From Paludibacter sp. (GTDB lineage Bacteria; Bacteroidota; Bacteroidia; Bacteroidales; Paludibacteraceae): DNA of 63,635 nt. Below the pieces are notes generated by a model, which did no database searches, was not told where the DNA came from, and saw only the letters and a list, made by a program, of their open reading frames with translations. This document shows, in pieces, positions 8,309 to 18,339 of the stretch (position 1 is the stretch's first letter; each line of letters opens with the position of its first letter). The DNA lies in NCBI GenBank assembly GCA_010365115.1, contig JAAFGX010000016.1:1-63635 (forward strand). Reading direction: 5' to 3'. Position numbers and translations under genes: made by a program.

Positions 8309-11017
8309 TTATCTTTCAATACATACTTTCTTTGTTTCAGACTTTGAATCCGAAGTAATCCTCAATAAGTACAAACCTGCATTTAACGAACGTACATCCA
8401 ATTGATAATCGAATGCATTTTCCGGATTGAACGTTTTGCGAATCAGCATCTTTCCATTTAAATCAGTCAACGTTAAATCCCTGATTTTTGAATTGCCGTC
8501 GATTGATTTAATATTCAGTTGGTTTTGAACAGGATTGGGATAAATGCTAATCTCGTTTTTATTGAAATGCAGATTATTTACAGCCGTTAAATTTGATATC
8601 TCAATGTTATCGATGCGCGTTGTTACGCTTCCCGTTTTTACTCTATACAAACGAAACCAATTAATAGCGCTTAAATCGGGTGTGCCCATAACGTTGGCGG
8701 TACTGAAAGGTAATGTTATTAAATTCCAGCCATTTACCAGGTCGCCAATATTCCAGCTGTATTCATTTACATCAGCTACACCGCCACTGCCCAATTCAAC
8801 CTGATTATTTGTGGAAAATAACGATACATCCGATACATAATACCAAAACTGAAGATTATCTGTAGCTATTGTTACTCCGGTATTGATGGGCGGCGAAAAA
8901 ACCTTTTTAAATTCATCGGTGCTTGCACCCACCGATTGCAGACTGGCGCTTCCTTCTTTTTTGTCGGAGCTATTTATCGTTAATGTGTTTGATGAAGTCC
9001 AGCCAGTATTTGCATCACAATTGGATATGGTCTTATTTATCGGTACTGGTGTTACTGTAATAATTGAAGTTGATGACTTTGAACCATCGACCGTTGTCGC
9101 ATTAATAGTAGCGTTACCTATCGCAATGGCAGTAACCAATCCAGTAGAACTCACTGTTGCGACAGCGGTATTATCCGATGTCCAGGTTACAGTTTTCTGG
9201 CTGGCATTCCATGGCGAGAAAGAAGCAATTAGTTGCTTTGTAAAACCTTTAGATACAGTAGCTTCTCTGGGTAAAACTTCCATATCTTCTACGGCAATAT
9301 TTTCGGAGTAAAGTAAATCTTTTCCTGCCCATGCTGATAACATGGAGTAAGTATTTCCGGTTAATTGTGCCGGAATTGTAATGTTTTTAACCGCATCAAT
9401 CCCAAGCCTGTCTTCCAATTGTTTTAAATAAAGACTCCGGGTTGCTACATGAACGCCATTAGGTCCCGATTTTTCCCAATATCCGCGAAAAACACTTCCG
9501 GGTTTGGCAAGGTGGCTGACAGCACCCTGAGATTCATTGCCAATAGAACCAATTAAATAATTTTGCGAACCCAATGCTGCATCGCACACATAAGAAGCGC
9601 ATTCCAGATTCCAGCCCACCGTTTGCGCGCCACACCAGGCATGACCGCCACTACTTGAGGCATATTCGTTAATTGACATTTTTGAAGAGCCCTTTATGTT
9701 GTCAAATAATGTTCCTGTTGCCCAACGATGGTGAGGTCCCAGTATATTTAAACCATTTACGCTCACACAGTCTAAGAATACATTCGGTCCGGGAATGCGG
9801 GCATGAGTTACAAAATCATGTCGTCCGTAGTCGGAATAACATCGTTGAAAAAGTACGCGTGTAGATTGCGCATCAAGACAAAAAGAATAGCGCCAACCTC
9901 CTGAAATAGAACCTCTCGGGTCGATATAAGCACATTCTTCAACAGTTATATTCATCACATCCCAGGTTATAACAGCGGCTTCGGATGTACGGGTAACTGT
10001 TACACCATGAACCCAACTATTATCGATAAACCGGGGTCTGATTCCTGCACGCAACCGATTTCCATTGGTGGAAACAGAAGGACTGCCTCCATCTTCAATG
10101 CCAACTATCCGCAAATCTTCAACTCCGCACTTAGTTAATCGTCCGGAAGTCGTATATTTCAAAATTTGCCCTCCGCCGTATTTGGTCTGCATGGGTTGCA
10201 CAACCGGACATTCGATGGTAATGGTGTTGCCTTCCTTGGCTATGATTTTACGCTTAAAATTGATATTGTATGCTTCCCGTTCACCCGATACAGTCCAGTA
10301 GTCAGCCGGATCGTTTATAAATCCACCGGTAGTCACTTTCAAATCGGAAAACCAGGTATCGTTTGGCGTAAACCGTACCACAATTAAATCGCCCACAGCA
10401 AAACCACTTGCATTGGCAACAGTAAATGTTCTTGCACCCGTTCCCACATAAGCATCGGTAATTGTCTGTGCGTTCGTCATCGACATACCGCGGCTTACAG
10501 GTTCAACAGTTATCATGGTGTGGTTTGTGGCAAAATCGGAATACAGAATTGTACCATCGACACCTTGTCCTTCGCCACGTAGCACTACACCACTTGCCCA
10601 AATACGCAATGCAGAACCGTACCCGTCATTTAGATTAGGAATAGTACCGTTGTTTAACCTGTACGTTCCTTTTTTCAGCAACACAGTTCCCCTGTACCCA
10701 TTCGCATCGGGAGCCATATTACAAACCTGATCGATAGCCGCCTGAATACGGGTTCTATCTTCTCCTGATGCAGTTGGATTCAAAGTGACTTTTACCGGAA
10801 CTTCGCCTACGGGAACCTTTACACCGCCATCCATATAACCAGCAAACGAGAAATCAGGAATAATATTGACGTTATTTGTCTCGCCAATATTGGCATGCGG
10901 CGTATAAACCAGTTTTCCATCTGTGCCGGGATAAACAAGCGTGGATTGTTGAGCTTGTAAAAACCCAAGTGATACAATGAATAAAACCTGAAGAATTGCG
11001 AATCGTGAAGTTTTCAT
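8309..11017 (-). CDS. T9SS-secreted right-handed beta-helix protein with Big2 and carbohydrate-binding-like modules
   Basis: About 902 residues from the ATG at 11017, where a clean signal peptide begins (MKTSRFAILQVLFIVSLGFL); an in-frame ATG at 11056 would overlap the GH92 gene. Order: signal peptide; pectate-lyase-type beta-helix region (about 50-570, with GTVLLKKGTYRLNNGTIPN and VLRGEGQGVDGT); Big2 Ig-like domain (about 580-660, TVTWTSDNTAVATVSSTG); a jelly-roll-like module of about 150 residues beginning NCDANTGW; T9SS tail ending ITSDSKSETKKVCIER. Beta-helix enzymes include lyases and hydrolases, and specificity cannot be assigned. Its start is 23 bp behind GH92, so both are co-transcribed. 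The jelly-roll module recurs in the genes at 45759, 58367 and 61288. Confidence 0.75.
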   Translation of the reverse strand: MKTSRFAILQVLFIVSLGFLQAQQSTLVYPGTDGKLVYTPHANIGETNNVNIIPDFSFAGYMDGGVKVPVGEVPVKVTLNPTASGEDRTRIQAAIDQVCNMAPDANGYRGTVLLKKGTYRLNNGTIPNLNDGYGSALRIWASGVVLRGEGQGVDGTILYSDFATNHTMITVEPVSRGMSMTNAQTITDAYVGTGARTFTVANASGFAVGDLIVVRFTPNDTWFSDLKVTTGGFINDPADYWTVSGEREAYNINFKRKIIAKEGNTITIECPVVQPMQTKYGGGQILKYTTSGRLTKCGVEDLRIVGIEDGGSPSVSTNGNRLRAGIRPRFIDNSWVHGVTVTRTSEAAVITWDVMNITVEECAYIDPRGSISGGWRYSFCLDAQSTRVLFQRCYSDYGRHDFVTHARIPGPNVFLDCVSVNGLNILGPHHRWATGTLFDNIKGSSKMSINEYASSSGGHAWCGAQTVGWNLECASYVCDAALGSQNYLIGSIGNESQGAVSHLAKPGSVFRGYWEKSGPNGVHVATRSLYLKQLEDRLGIDAVKNITIPAQLTGNTYSMLSAWAGKDLLYSENIAVEDMEVLPREATVSKGFTKQLIASFSPWNASQKTVTWTSDNTAVATVSSTGLVTAIAIGNATINATTVDGSKSSTSIITVTPVPINKTISNCDANTGWTSSNTLTINSSDKKEGSASLQSVGASTDEFKKVFSPPINTGVTIATDNLQFWYYVSDVSLFSTNNQVELGSGGVADVNEYSWNIGDLVNGWNLITLPFSTANVMGTPDLSAINWFRLYRVKTGSVTTRIDNIEISNLTAVNNLHFNKNEISIYPNPVQNQLNIKSIDGNSKIRDLTLTDLNGKMLIRKTFNPENAFDYQLDVRSLNAGLYLLRITSDSKSETKKVCIER

Positions 11018-11040
11018 CTGTATTAGTTTTATAAAATTAG

Positions 11041-13263
11041 CTACTTTACACCCCATTCTTTATTCGGCACATTTGCCAACACCAATTCCAAGGTTCCGCC
11101 TTCCATAAGTTGTTGATGGGTGAAAAAAGGCGTGAAAATTTCTTTTCCATTGAAAAATGCTTTTTGAATGTATTTATTTTGGGCATTTGCTCCTTTGGCA
11201 ATAACTGTAAATGATTTATTATTTGGTAATTTAATACTTGATTTCTCAAATATCGGACTCACAATGCTATAAACAGGCAATCCGGGAGTAACGGGATAAA
11301 ATCCCAATGATGAAAACACCACAAAAGCCGACATGCCACCTCCGTCTTCATCGCCAGGAACGCCAAAAATATTGTCCTTGAACCACACATCGAGCAGGAA
11401 TCGAATGCGTTTTTGCGCTTTCCATGGAGCGCCCACATAATTATAGAGGTAGGGAATATGAAACGAAGGTTCATTTCCCATCGAAAACTGCCCGACAAGT
11501 CCGGTTGCATTCGAACCATTCACATAAAATTCGCTTCGTCGGATATCGAGTGATTCCCTGAAAAGTTGATCCAATCGTTCTTCGGTTGCTTTTTTTCCAC
11601 CCAAAAGCGTTGTTAATCCTTCAATATCGTGTTGCACCTGCCATGCATACGTCCAACCGTTGTTTTCATCGTAATACTCACGATAGCCTTTGCCTCCATC
11701 CAATTTCGGGTTAATCATAATCCACTCGCCCTTATCATCTTTTGGCATAAAAAGACGCATTTCAGGGTGCCATAGTTTCTTGTAATTTTGTGCTATTTCT
11801 GTAAATTTCTTATAATCATCGGGCTTATTCATTTCTTTTGCCAATTCAGCCAGGCACCAGGCATCGTAACTTATGCCCAGACTTACGGCCACCGGTTGGC
11901 GTTTTTCAAATCCACAAACAAGTGGTTCTGTTTCCGCTTCTCCCGGGCGAAGTGCGGGAAAAAATCCATGTTCGTGATAAAAATCATCCAAACCAACTTT
12001 TGAATATCCTTGACGCCATGGTATGAAAGTACCTTCGGTCAGATTCTTTTTAATTCCTTCATACGCTTTTTCTATGTCGAATCCCGCAATTCCTTTGCGG
12101 TAGGCATCGATAAACAGAGCTGAAGAATGATATGCGTTCATACACAAATGATTACCAAAAACCTGAGGGAAAGTGGGCATCCAACCGCTTTGTTCGAACA
12201 TTTGCACATACGAATTCAATTGGTCGCTTTGCATAGCGGGGTTTAAGATCGAATTCAATGGATGTTTAGCCAGATAAGTGTCCCAAATCCAGTCATCGAT
12301 AAAAAACGGACGATCGCTTTGATGAATTTTTCCATCGTAACCACTGAAATACTGTCCGTATTCGTTGATGTCAATCATACGTTCGTAAGTGCGGTAGAGC
12401 GATGTGTAAAAAGACCGTTTCTGAGCATCTGTACCACCTTTAACCTGAATTTGATTGATGACTTTTTCCCAGGCTTTTTTCCCGTTGGCAATGGTTTTCT
12501 CGAAATTATGATTTGCAATTTCTTTCGAAAAGTTGATTTTTGCCTGCTCAGCGCTAATATATGAAATGGCATATTTCACGATAACGGATTTCGCTGATTT
12601 ATCGGCAATTGTCATTGCCATTTTCCCTTTCAATGTTGTAAATTTCAGATCATTAATGGGCTTGCCATTAGCGTCAGAAATTCCTCCATAGCAAAAAACA
12701 GCCATCGATACTGTGACCGGATTAATTCCTTTTTTTAGATAGTTGTATTTTTCTTCAATGGTAAATGTATTTTCCGCTGTGAAATTTACTTTCATATTTT
12801 CGGTTCCTGAAATAAGAATATTTTTAGCTTCCGAAACAGGGAAATCAACTTTGTAAACAGCGCATTTGTTGGCAGGAGAAAAACCCACTGTAATATTGTC
12901 GTCGACTAAATAAGTTGAATAATGCCACGGACGTACAATTTCACGGTCGTGATCGATCGTCATTTTTTCAGTCCACGATTTGTTGGTTATTTCGCCCAAT
13001 GAAACTTTCATGCGTAAAATACCCGACTCGCGGTGAGCCATAACCTGTAGTGGCCAGGCAGTTACCTGATCGGCAATATAATCGGTTTTAATGGGAAACA
13101 TCCGCAATTGTTGATTCGGCAATTGAAAAGTAGGATAAGTGGGAACCAGAAAAGTGGAAACATTTCCAATTGTCGGGTCAACGTATTTTGTAAAATCGGT
13201 TTGAGCGAATGCTATATTAATTGAAATGCAATTAATTAATAGAATTATCAGTTTTATTTTCAT
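11041..13263 (-). CDS. GH92 alpha-mannosidase-type glycoside hydrolase
   Basis: 740 residues with a signal peptide (1-20, ending AFAQ). GH92 enzymes are calcium-dependent exo-alpha-mannosidases. Family features: DFTKYVDPTIGN at the mature N-terminus, DDWIWDTYLAKHPLNSI in the middle, GQFSMGNEPSFHIPYLYNY, and the C-terminal block GDEDGGGMSAFVVFSSLGF followed by YPVTPG. The canonical block in many members is NEDCGQMSAW; here Cys-Gly-Gln is replaced by Gly-Gly-Gly while the Glu-Asp pair is kept, so linkage preference may differ. It is co-transcribed with the beta-helix gene. An IS element sits 180 bp upstream and may have separated it from the GH38 operon. No T9SS tail, so probably periplasmic. 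Confidence 0.88.
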   Translation of the reverse strand: MKIKLIILLINCISINIAFAQTDFTKYVDPTIGNVSTFLVPTYPTFQLPNQQLRMFPIKTDYIADQVTAWPLQVMAHRESGILRMKVSLGEITNKSWTEKMTIDHDREIVRPWHYSTYLVDDNITVGFSPANKCAVYKVDFPVSEAKNILISGTENMKVNFTAENTFTIEEKYNYLKKGINPVTVSMAVFCYGGISDANGKPINDLKFTTLKGKMAMTIADKSAKSVIVKYAISYISAEQAKINFSKEIANHNFEKTIANGKKAWEKVINQIQVKGGTDAQKRSFYTSLYRTYERMIDINEYGQYFSGYDGKIHQSDRPFFIDDWIWDTYLAKHPLNSILNPAMQSDQLNSYVQMFEQSGWMPTFPQVFGNHLCMNAYHSSALFIDAYRKGIAGFDIEKAYEGIKKNLTEGTFIPWRQGYSKVGLDDFYHEHGFFPALRPGEAETEPLVCGFEKRQPVAVSLGISYDAWCLAELAKEMNKPDDYKKFTEIAQNYKKLWHPEMRLFMPKDDKGEWIMINPKLDGGKGYREYYDENNGWTYAWQVQHDIEGLTTLLGGKKATEERLDQLFRESLDIRRSEFYVNGSNATGLVGQFSMGNEPSFHIPYLYNYVGAPWKAQKRIRFLLDVWFKDNIFGVPGDEDGGGMSAFVVFSSLGFYPVTPGLPVYSIVSPIFEKSSIKLPNNKSFTVIAKGANAQNKYIQKAFFNGKEIFTPFFTHQQLMEGGTLELVLANVPNKEWGVK

Positions 13264-13443
13264 AAAGAGTAGTTTTTTTACTAAATCCCCAAAAGAGGAC
13301 TTTAAGTTTAGAAAGTTAATTATTTAGAGATTTCATATTTGATAAAAGTAAGGTATCCTTTAGTGCCTAAACTCTCAAATTGGTGTATTTTCTGACACAA
13401 ATAAACTATTTTATCGAACTACATTAGTTGCAATTAATAGATA

Positions 13444-14505
13444 ATGCGAATCAGTATTTAAAAAATTAGATTAATGAAAGCTATTGAGATTTTGCCAAAC
13501 AAATGAATAAGTAATCCGGCAGTTGATCTGACTTTCATCGCTCTTTGAATTTTTGTTTTTTCATTTAACCAGTTAAAGAACGACTCAATAGGTTGTCTAA
13601 CTTTAGAAACGGCAGTTGAGAACAAGTCATTAAAGGCTTTATCTCTTTGTTTAATTTCTTGGGTCTGACCTTTAATCCCTTTTACGGGAGTAAGCATTTC
13701 AATATCTTGAGTTTTTCTTTTGTTGTGGTTAAAGTATTCTTTATCAGAGTAAGCCTTGTCTCCAAGTATTACTTTTGTAAAGATATTATCACCCCACGCT
13801 TGTTTAAAGACAGTCAAATCGTTGTCTTCAGCTGGAGTTATAATCATACTTTCAGGAAAAGGAATCTTGCCCTGTCTAATACTTGCCATTGCATGGATTT
13901 TGCATCCATAGTAATACATGTTTTTAGTAGAACAAAACCCTTTTGCTGTAATCTCAGAAGCCACTTTTCCATTCCTATTTTTACCACCACTTGTGATAAT
14001 AGGCATTGAATCGACTATTGAGAGTAAACTACTGCAATCCTCTGGTTTAAATGAAACTATAAGTTTATTTGCGAGAGCCTGAAAAGCACCTGCTAATAAA
14101 TTTAATCGATATGAAAAAGTTTGATACGAAGGTAATTTTGGAAACCAAGACAAAAGATAATCTTTTGTAAATGAATAAATTTCATTTATTTGAAAATACC
14201 GTTGTTCGTACCCTGCAAAAAGATAAATGGTCATTATTTCTTGATCTGTAAACTCTGGTTTAGAGTTATTGCTGAAACGTTGACAATTAATCTGTAGCTC
14301 TTTTTCATACAAGTCACAAATATAAAAATATATAAGTGTTAATTTATGTTCTTTTTCTCTGGAAATCATACTTAGAATATTATCTCAAATTTTGCTCTAA
14401 GATAATGATTTTCATGGAATTATGCAAATTATTTCACACTTATTTTCTTGATTATATACACTTTAAATAACAATGAATTTTGGAGTCTCTACTCCTGATT
14501 CGCAT
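13444..14505 (-). mobile_element. IS982/IS4-like insertion sequence, 1062 bp
   Basis: Perfect 11-bp terminal inverted repeats ATGCGAATCAG at 13444-13454 and (complement) 14495-14505 bracket one transposase gene. AGATA is present directly outside both ends (13439-13443 and 14506-14510), consistent with a 5-bp target duplication. The element lies between GH38 and GH92, in sequence without genes. Confidence 0.8.
13458..14369 (-). CDS. DDE transposase (IS982/IS4-like)
   Basis: 303 residues. Catalytic residues fit a DDE enzyme: Asp in LLSIVDSMPI, Asp in VILGDKAYSDKEYF, and Glu in VRQPIESFFNWLNEKTK. The segment STKNMYYYGCKIHAMAS resembles the conserved region of IS982-type transposases, though the family could also be a neighbouring IS4-type group. 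The reading frame appears intact and fills most of the element; the stop lies four bases inside the left inverted repeat. It is probably still active, judging from perfect ends and intact coding. Confidence 0.85.
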   Translation of the reverse strand: MISREKEHKLTLIYFYICDLYEKELQINCQRFSNNSKPEFTDQEIMTIYLFAGYEQRYFQINEIYSFTKDYLLSWFPKLPSYQTFSYRLNLLAGAFQALANKLIVSFKPEDCSSLLSIVDSMPIITSGGKNRNGKVASEITAKGFCSTKNMYYYGCKIHAMASIRQGKIPFPESMIITPAEDNDLTVFKQAWGDNIFTKVILGDKAYSDKEYFNHNKRKTQDIEMLTPVKGIKGQTQEIKQRDKAFNDLFSTAVSKVRQPIESFFNWLNEKTKIQRAMKVRSTAGLLIHLFGKISIAFINLIF

Positions 14506-14510
14506 AGATA

Positions 14511-14860
14511 ATCAAATCAATATAAATACCTTCATAAAAGATAATAGCTCAATTTATTTTAAAGAAAATTATTCTCAATTACTTTTTTAAGCAGCAAATA
14601 ATATTTTAATGATATATTTCCATAACCGTTCGACCTCTCCCTAAATCCCTCTTCCAAGGAGAGTGACTTAAGAGGTGCGACAATGAGCTGCATCACGTTA
14701 TCGCACTGACTATTCCACTTTCTCCTTAGGCTAAGGGTTTGGGTTAGGGGTATATTTCTGTCGAAATTAGTGAGGTAAAACCGATTTTCAAATTTAGTTG
14801 CTTTATTTTGTCTAACATCTTGGTTCTTGATTCTTGATTCTTGATTCTGGCTTGTCCAGG
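14511..14860. other. Gene-free interval with short palindromic and heptamer repeats
   Basis: No coding sequence is seen. It holds a CTCTCC...GGAGAG palindromic intergenic repeat around 14636-14664 of the kind also present at 40700-40754, and a heptamer TTCTTGA repeated three times at 14824-14844, just before the GH38 stop codon. No terminator with a clear T-run is evident. Confidence 0.5.
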
Positions 14861-17800
14861 TTAGCGGTTCAGGGGCAATTCAAATCTCTTTTTAAACGCT
14901 TCATCCCGTTGCAAATCTTCAAAAGACGATTGCAAAGCAGTTGCATTTCCCTCATCGCCAACGCTCATGGCCACAATGCGCACAAAGCGTGAGTTTGGCA
15001 GTGTAATACTGGTTGCATTTTCAGGTATTTCCAAACGATAGGCAAAGAGATAACTGTATTCGTAAAGTGCATCGCCTGCAGGTAAATGATGGTGCGAGGC
15101 TGCCCAGGCAATGCGTTGGTTGCGAATAAATGCCGGGTGAATTGTTTTCAGATTATTGCGCATCGAATAGGACAATTCAGCGACAAATCCTTCGAATTCG
15201 CGATTATCCCACGAACCCATATAGCCCGTCCAACCGCCAATGGTGAGTGGAAACTCTTTCCCGCCAGCCTTAAATATTACATCCGAATCTACATCGGCAG
15301 CAGCCAGTATATGCAACACTTTTGTTCCTTTGGGCAGTTCGATGGTTTGTCCAAGGCTTGCCACCGCATTGTATTCGCCATCTTTGCGGGTTCCAATGGA
15401 AAAAGTCACATTCCCCACCTGAACTTTGTCGTCGATCATTTCGGCCGGATACGTTCTGCCTGTACCATCCATCGTTCCTCGATGTCCTTCGCTGCGTGGG
15501 TTTCTATCATCGTAACCATCTTCACGGTACGAATTATAACTGAAAATGTCGATATCGTAATTCAGAGCTAATGGCTGGGTTGTGGCTAACTCCGCTTTGG
15601 CACCTGATAATTTCAAGCGTATGGTTTTCAGTTCGTAAGGCTCAAAATTAAGACTTAGCGTTCCTTTTTTTGTAGCCAATTTGGTGTTTAATGATCGCTC
15701 CACACCATCGAGTACATCTGCGGCAACAATTGGCAAAGCTGCTGTCAGTTTTACGTCGTTGCAAGCCTGTCCGTTCAACTCTTGCATACGCAAAACCACT
15801 CCCGAACCATCTTCAGCCATTTTCAAGGCCTGTATATTTACCTGGTCATTGCTAATTTTCAATAAGGAAAATGAACTTGCATTGCCATTGTGTTTCGGGA
15901 CTTCAAACGCTGCAGGCCGTTGCTCAAAACGCATGGCTTCCCATTGCGTTTTGGCTTTTCGCCAGTCGGCTTTGTGACTTGTAAGTGCATAGCTAAACTC
16001 ATGTCGTCCCCAGTCCTGCCATCTCATTTCGCTCATCGTGCCATCGTCGAGTACTTCCTGTACGCTTTCTTTGGTATCGGGACCATGTATCAAGGTCAAC
16101 CGCAAGGTGTTATCGTCCACTTTATCGCTGCCGTATTTGGCTCCCGAAAGTATGGATACGCCAAAATCGCCCGATTTGTCCGTTAAGTCGAACCAGGAAT
16201 GATGCGAAACTTCGTATTGTTTTTCGGTTCTGTTTCCACGTTTGATGGTGCCTAAACCTAAGTTATAAGTTGCTTCGGGTGCACTTGCAGTGAAGTGAAA
16301 TGCCGCTTTGAGCAATGCTCCGCGACTTTTCCAATCTACCTGGTTTACTGTTTCCACACGGCTTCCATCGGCTCCGCCCGATAGTTGAATGCGTTGTGTG
16401 ATTCTGGAACCTTCGTTTTCGCGAACTACCTCAATAGCAATGCGAAGCGGGCCATTTTCGACCACCTTTACCGAAATTGGATTTGCGGCTACGCTGCGGG
16501 CGGGTTTTTTAACGTCTTTCCAGTAAATACGCCAAGCCGGTTTTGTGTCGGGGAAGTTTTCGCCAAACTCAAGCTGAACAGGCTTTTCGAGAATTTCTTT
16601 TCCAAGGTGTTTATCAAAAATACTAGAAATATTACCGTTTTCATCTATTTTTACCTGGTAGTTTTTGTTTTCTAAATAATCGTTTTTTACGACTAAATCG
16701 CTATTTTTAATTTGTGATTTTGCCTCGCGAAGCGAGTAAATAACAGCGCCAACCGGAGGAAGTTCCGATTGAAAAAGAATACGACGCTTACCATCAAAGC
16801 CAGTTGTAATTTGCGAAGGAACTTCCGAACCTTTATTATTAAACACAGCAATGGATTCAGCATTTGCTAAGGCATCGGGTATAAATGCCTCCACATTATC
16901 TTTGCGAGCAATTGAAAGCGGATTGAATACGAGTACCGGCACACCCGCAACATCGGTGTTAAGTGTTTGAGCCAATGCGCCAATAGCATCTTTGTATGCT
17001 CCGGCAAATTGATTTAATGCAATAATTCCATCGTTCCAACTGTGTTCGTACACCTTGGGAATACTCGTGCCCGGGAGATTATCGTGAAATTGATTGCGAA
17101 GCATTAATCCCCATGCATTATTTAAGGCTTTGTACGGATAGGCAGACCCTGTCAACAAAAGTGCCGAAACAGCTGCACGCTCACTGGCATCGGCCAACAA
17201 TTCGGCATCGCGGTTGATTTTTTTGGTATAAGCCTGCGACGTAAGTACGCCTGTAGAGTGTTTAATCAATTGTAATTCACTATTCCATGTTGGCAAATTT
17301 TTAGCTTGTTCGTTGCTAATGGCATTAAACATTAAATCGGCTTTGCCCGCAATGACCCTAATTGGTCCTTGAGTTTCTTTTGATTTTTTCAGGTTCTCAA
17401 GAGATGATTTTTGAACTGCACCACCCCTGTCGGCATTATTTTTATCGCCACCACCCATATAATAATAGTCGATGGGCAAACCACTAATCTGCTTGTTTTT
17501 TTCTAAACGCTCAAGCGTTGCTTTGTCGGTAGAATAAACCGTTTTATGTGGTCGCGAATAATCGCCCGCATTGAGTGCCGCAATCACCGATTTACCATCA
17601 GGACCTACCCAGCGACCTACATTGAACGGTATGCCATTGGCGGATTCCCAGGTGAGTTTTTGTGTTGAAAAACCACGAATGCCGCAGTGATTTAATATAG
17701 AAGGCAATGAATAAGGAAATCCGAAGCAGTCGGGCAACATGAATTCACGACTCTCTTTGCCAAATTCATTCTGAAAAAACTGTGTTCCCATCAATAATTG

Positions 17801-18250
17801 ACGGATATTTGCTTCTGAAGAAGGAACGTTTACATCGTTCTCCACCCAAGAACTTCCACTCGGATACCAACGACCTGCTGCCACCCATTGCTTGAGTTCT
17901 TCGTATTTTTCGGGATAATATTCTTTTATCATCTGATAGCGACTTGCTCCCGACCAGTTAAATACATAATCCGGATATTTTTCGAAGGCAGCAAAATTAT
18001 CATCCAGGGTGAGTTTCAGAAAATCGCGGATGACTTGCGGATACGCCCAACGCCACACATCGTCGAGATGCGAATAAGGCACCAAAAAAAGTGTTGGTTG
18101 CGTCAGGTCAATTGACTTAGGATCAATGCCGGCTACTTTTGTTTTGTTTGCAGCCGACTGACCAAAAGCGGTTGAAACATTTAAAACTAAAGACAAAGCA
18201 ATCAGCAAAGCAAGTCTATTTATTTTAAATTTAAAAAAGGATATTATCAT
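14861..18250 (-). CDS. GH38 alpha-mannosidase
   Basis: Retaining zinc-dependent alpha-mannosidase of 1129 residues, the usual size. Signal peptide 1-30 (ending AFGQ). The catalytic domain starts PTLFLVPYSHLDDVWRW, with zinc-binding His and Asp in HLDDVW; the nucleophile is Asp174 in MLPDCFGFPYSLPS. A middle three-helix domain and large beta-sandwich regions follow (for example NLGLGTIKRGNRTEKQYEVS and WFDLTDKSGDFGVSIL). The C-terminal 250 residues, with the segment DIDIFSYNSYREDGYDDRNP, look like an extra beta-domain. It is the second gene after the cupin, 89 bp downstream, under the triple-box promoter at 18956-19000. Periplasmic location is inferred from a signal peptide without a T9SS tail. 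Confidence 0.88.
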   Translation of the reverse strand: MIISFFKFKINRLALLIALSLVLNVSTAFGQSAANKTKVAGIDPKSIDLTQPTLFLVPYSHLDDVWRWAYPQVIRDFLKLTLDDNFAAFEKYPDYVFNWSGASRYQMIKEYYPEKYEELKQWVAAGRWYPSGSSWVENDVNVPSSEANIRQLLMGTQFFQNEFGKESREFMLPDCFGFPYSLPSILNHCGIRGFSTQKLTWESANGIPFNVGRWVGPDGKSVIAALNAGDYSRPHKTVYSTDKATLERLEKNKQISGLPIDYYYMGGGDKNNADRGGAVQKSSLENLKKSKETQGPIRVIAGKADLMFNAISNEQAKNLPTWNSELQLIKHSTGVLTSQAYTKKINRDAELLADASERAAVSALLLTGSAYPYKALNNAWGLMLRNQFHDNLPGTSIPKVYEHSWNDGIIALNQFAGAYKDAIGALAQTLNTDVAGVPVLVFNPLSIARKDNVEAFIPDALANAESIAVFNNKGSEVPSQITTGFDGKRRILFQSELPPVGAVIYSLREAKSQIKNSDLVVKNDYLENKNYQVKIDENGNISSIFDKHLGKEILEKPVQLEFGENFPDTKPAWRIYWKDVKKPARSVAANPISVKVVENGPLRIAIEVVRENEGSRITQRIQLSGGADGSRVETVNQVDWKSRGALLKAAFHFTASAPEATYNLGLGTIKRGNRTEKQYEVSHHSWFDLTDKSGDFGVSILSGAKYGSDKVDDNTLRLTLIHGPDTKESVQEVLDDGTMSEMRWQDWGRHEFSYALTSHKADWRKAKTQWEAMRFEQRPAAFEVPKHNGNASSFSLLKISNDQVNIQALKMAEDGSGVVLRMQELNGQACNDVKLTAALPIVAADVLDGVERSLNTKLATKKGTLSLNFEPYELKTIRLKLSGAKAELATTQPLALNYDIDIFSYNSYREDGYDDRNPRSEGHRGTMDGTGRTYPAEMIDDKVQVGNVTFSIGTRKDGEYNAVASLGQTIELPKGTKVLHILAAADVDSDVIFKAGGKEFPLTIGGWTGYMGSWDNREFEGFVAELSYSMRNNLKTIHPAFIRNQRIAWAASHHHLPAGDALYEYSYLFAYRLEIPENATSITLPNSRFVRIVAMSVGDEGNATALQSSFEDLQRDEAFKKRFELPLNR

Positions 18251-18339
18251 TTTTTTTGATTAGAGGCAAATGAAATTTTAAAAAATACAGTAATCAACAG
18301 TAACTATAAGTCCCCTTTAGGAGATTTAGGAGCATTCAT

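Noticed and set aside
13264..13443. Triple-box promoter upstream of GH92
   Set aside because: A TTAATT word is present near the IS end, but the second and third boxes and a TAnnTTTG at the required distance are missing.
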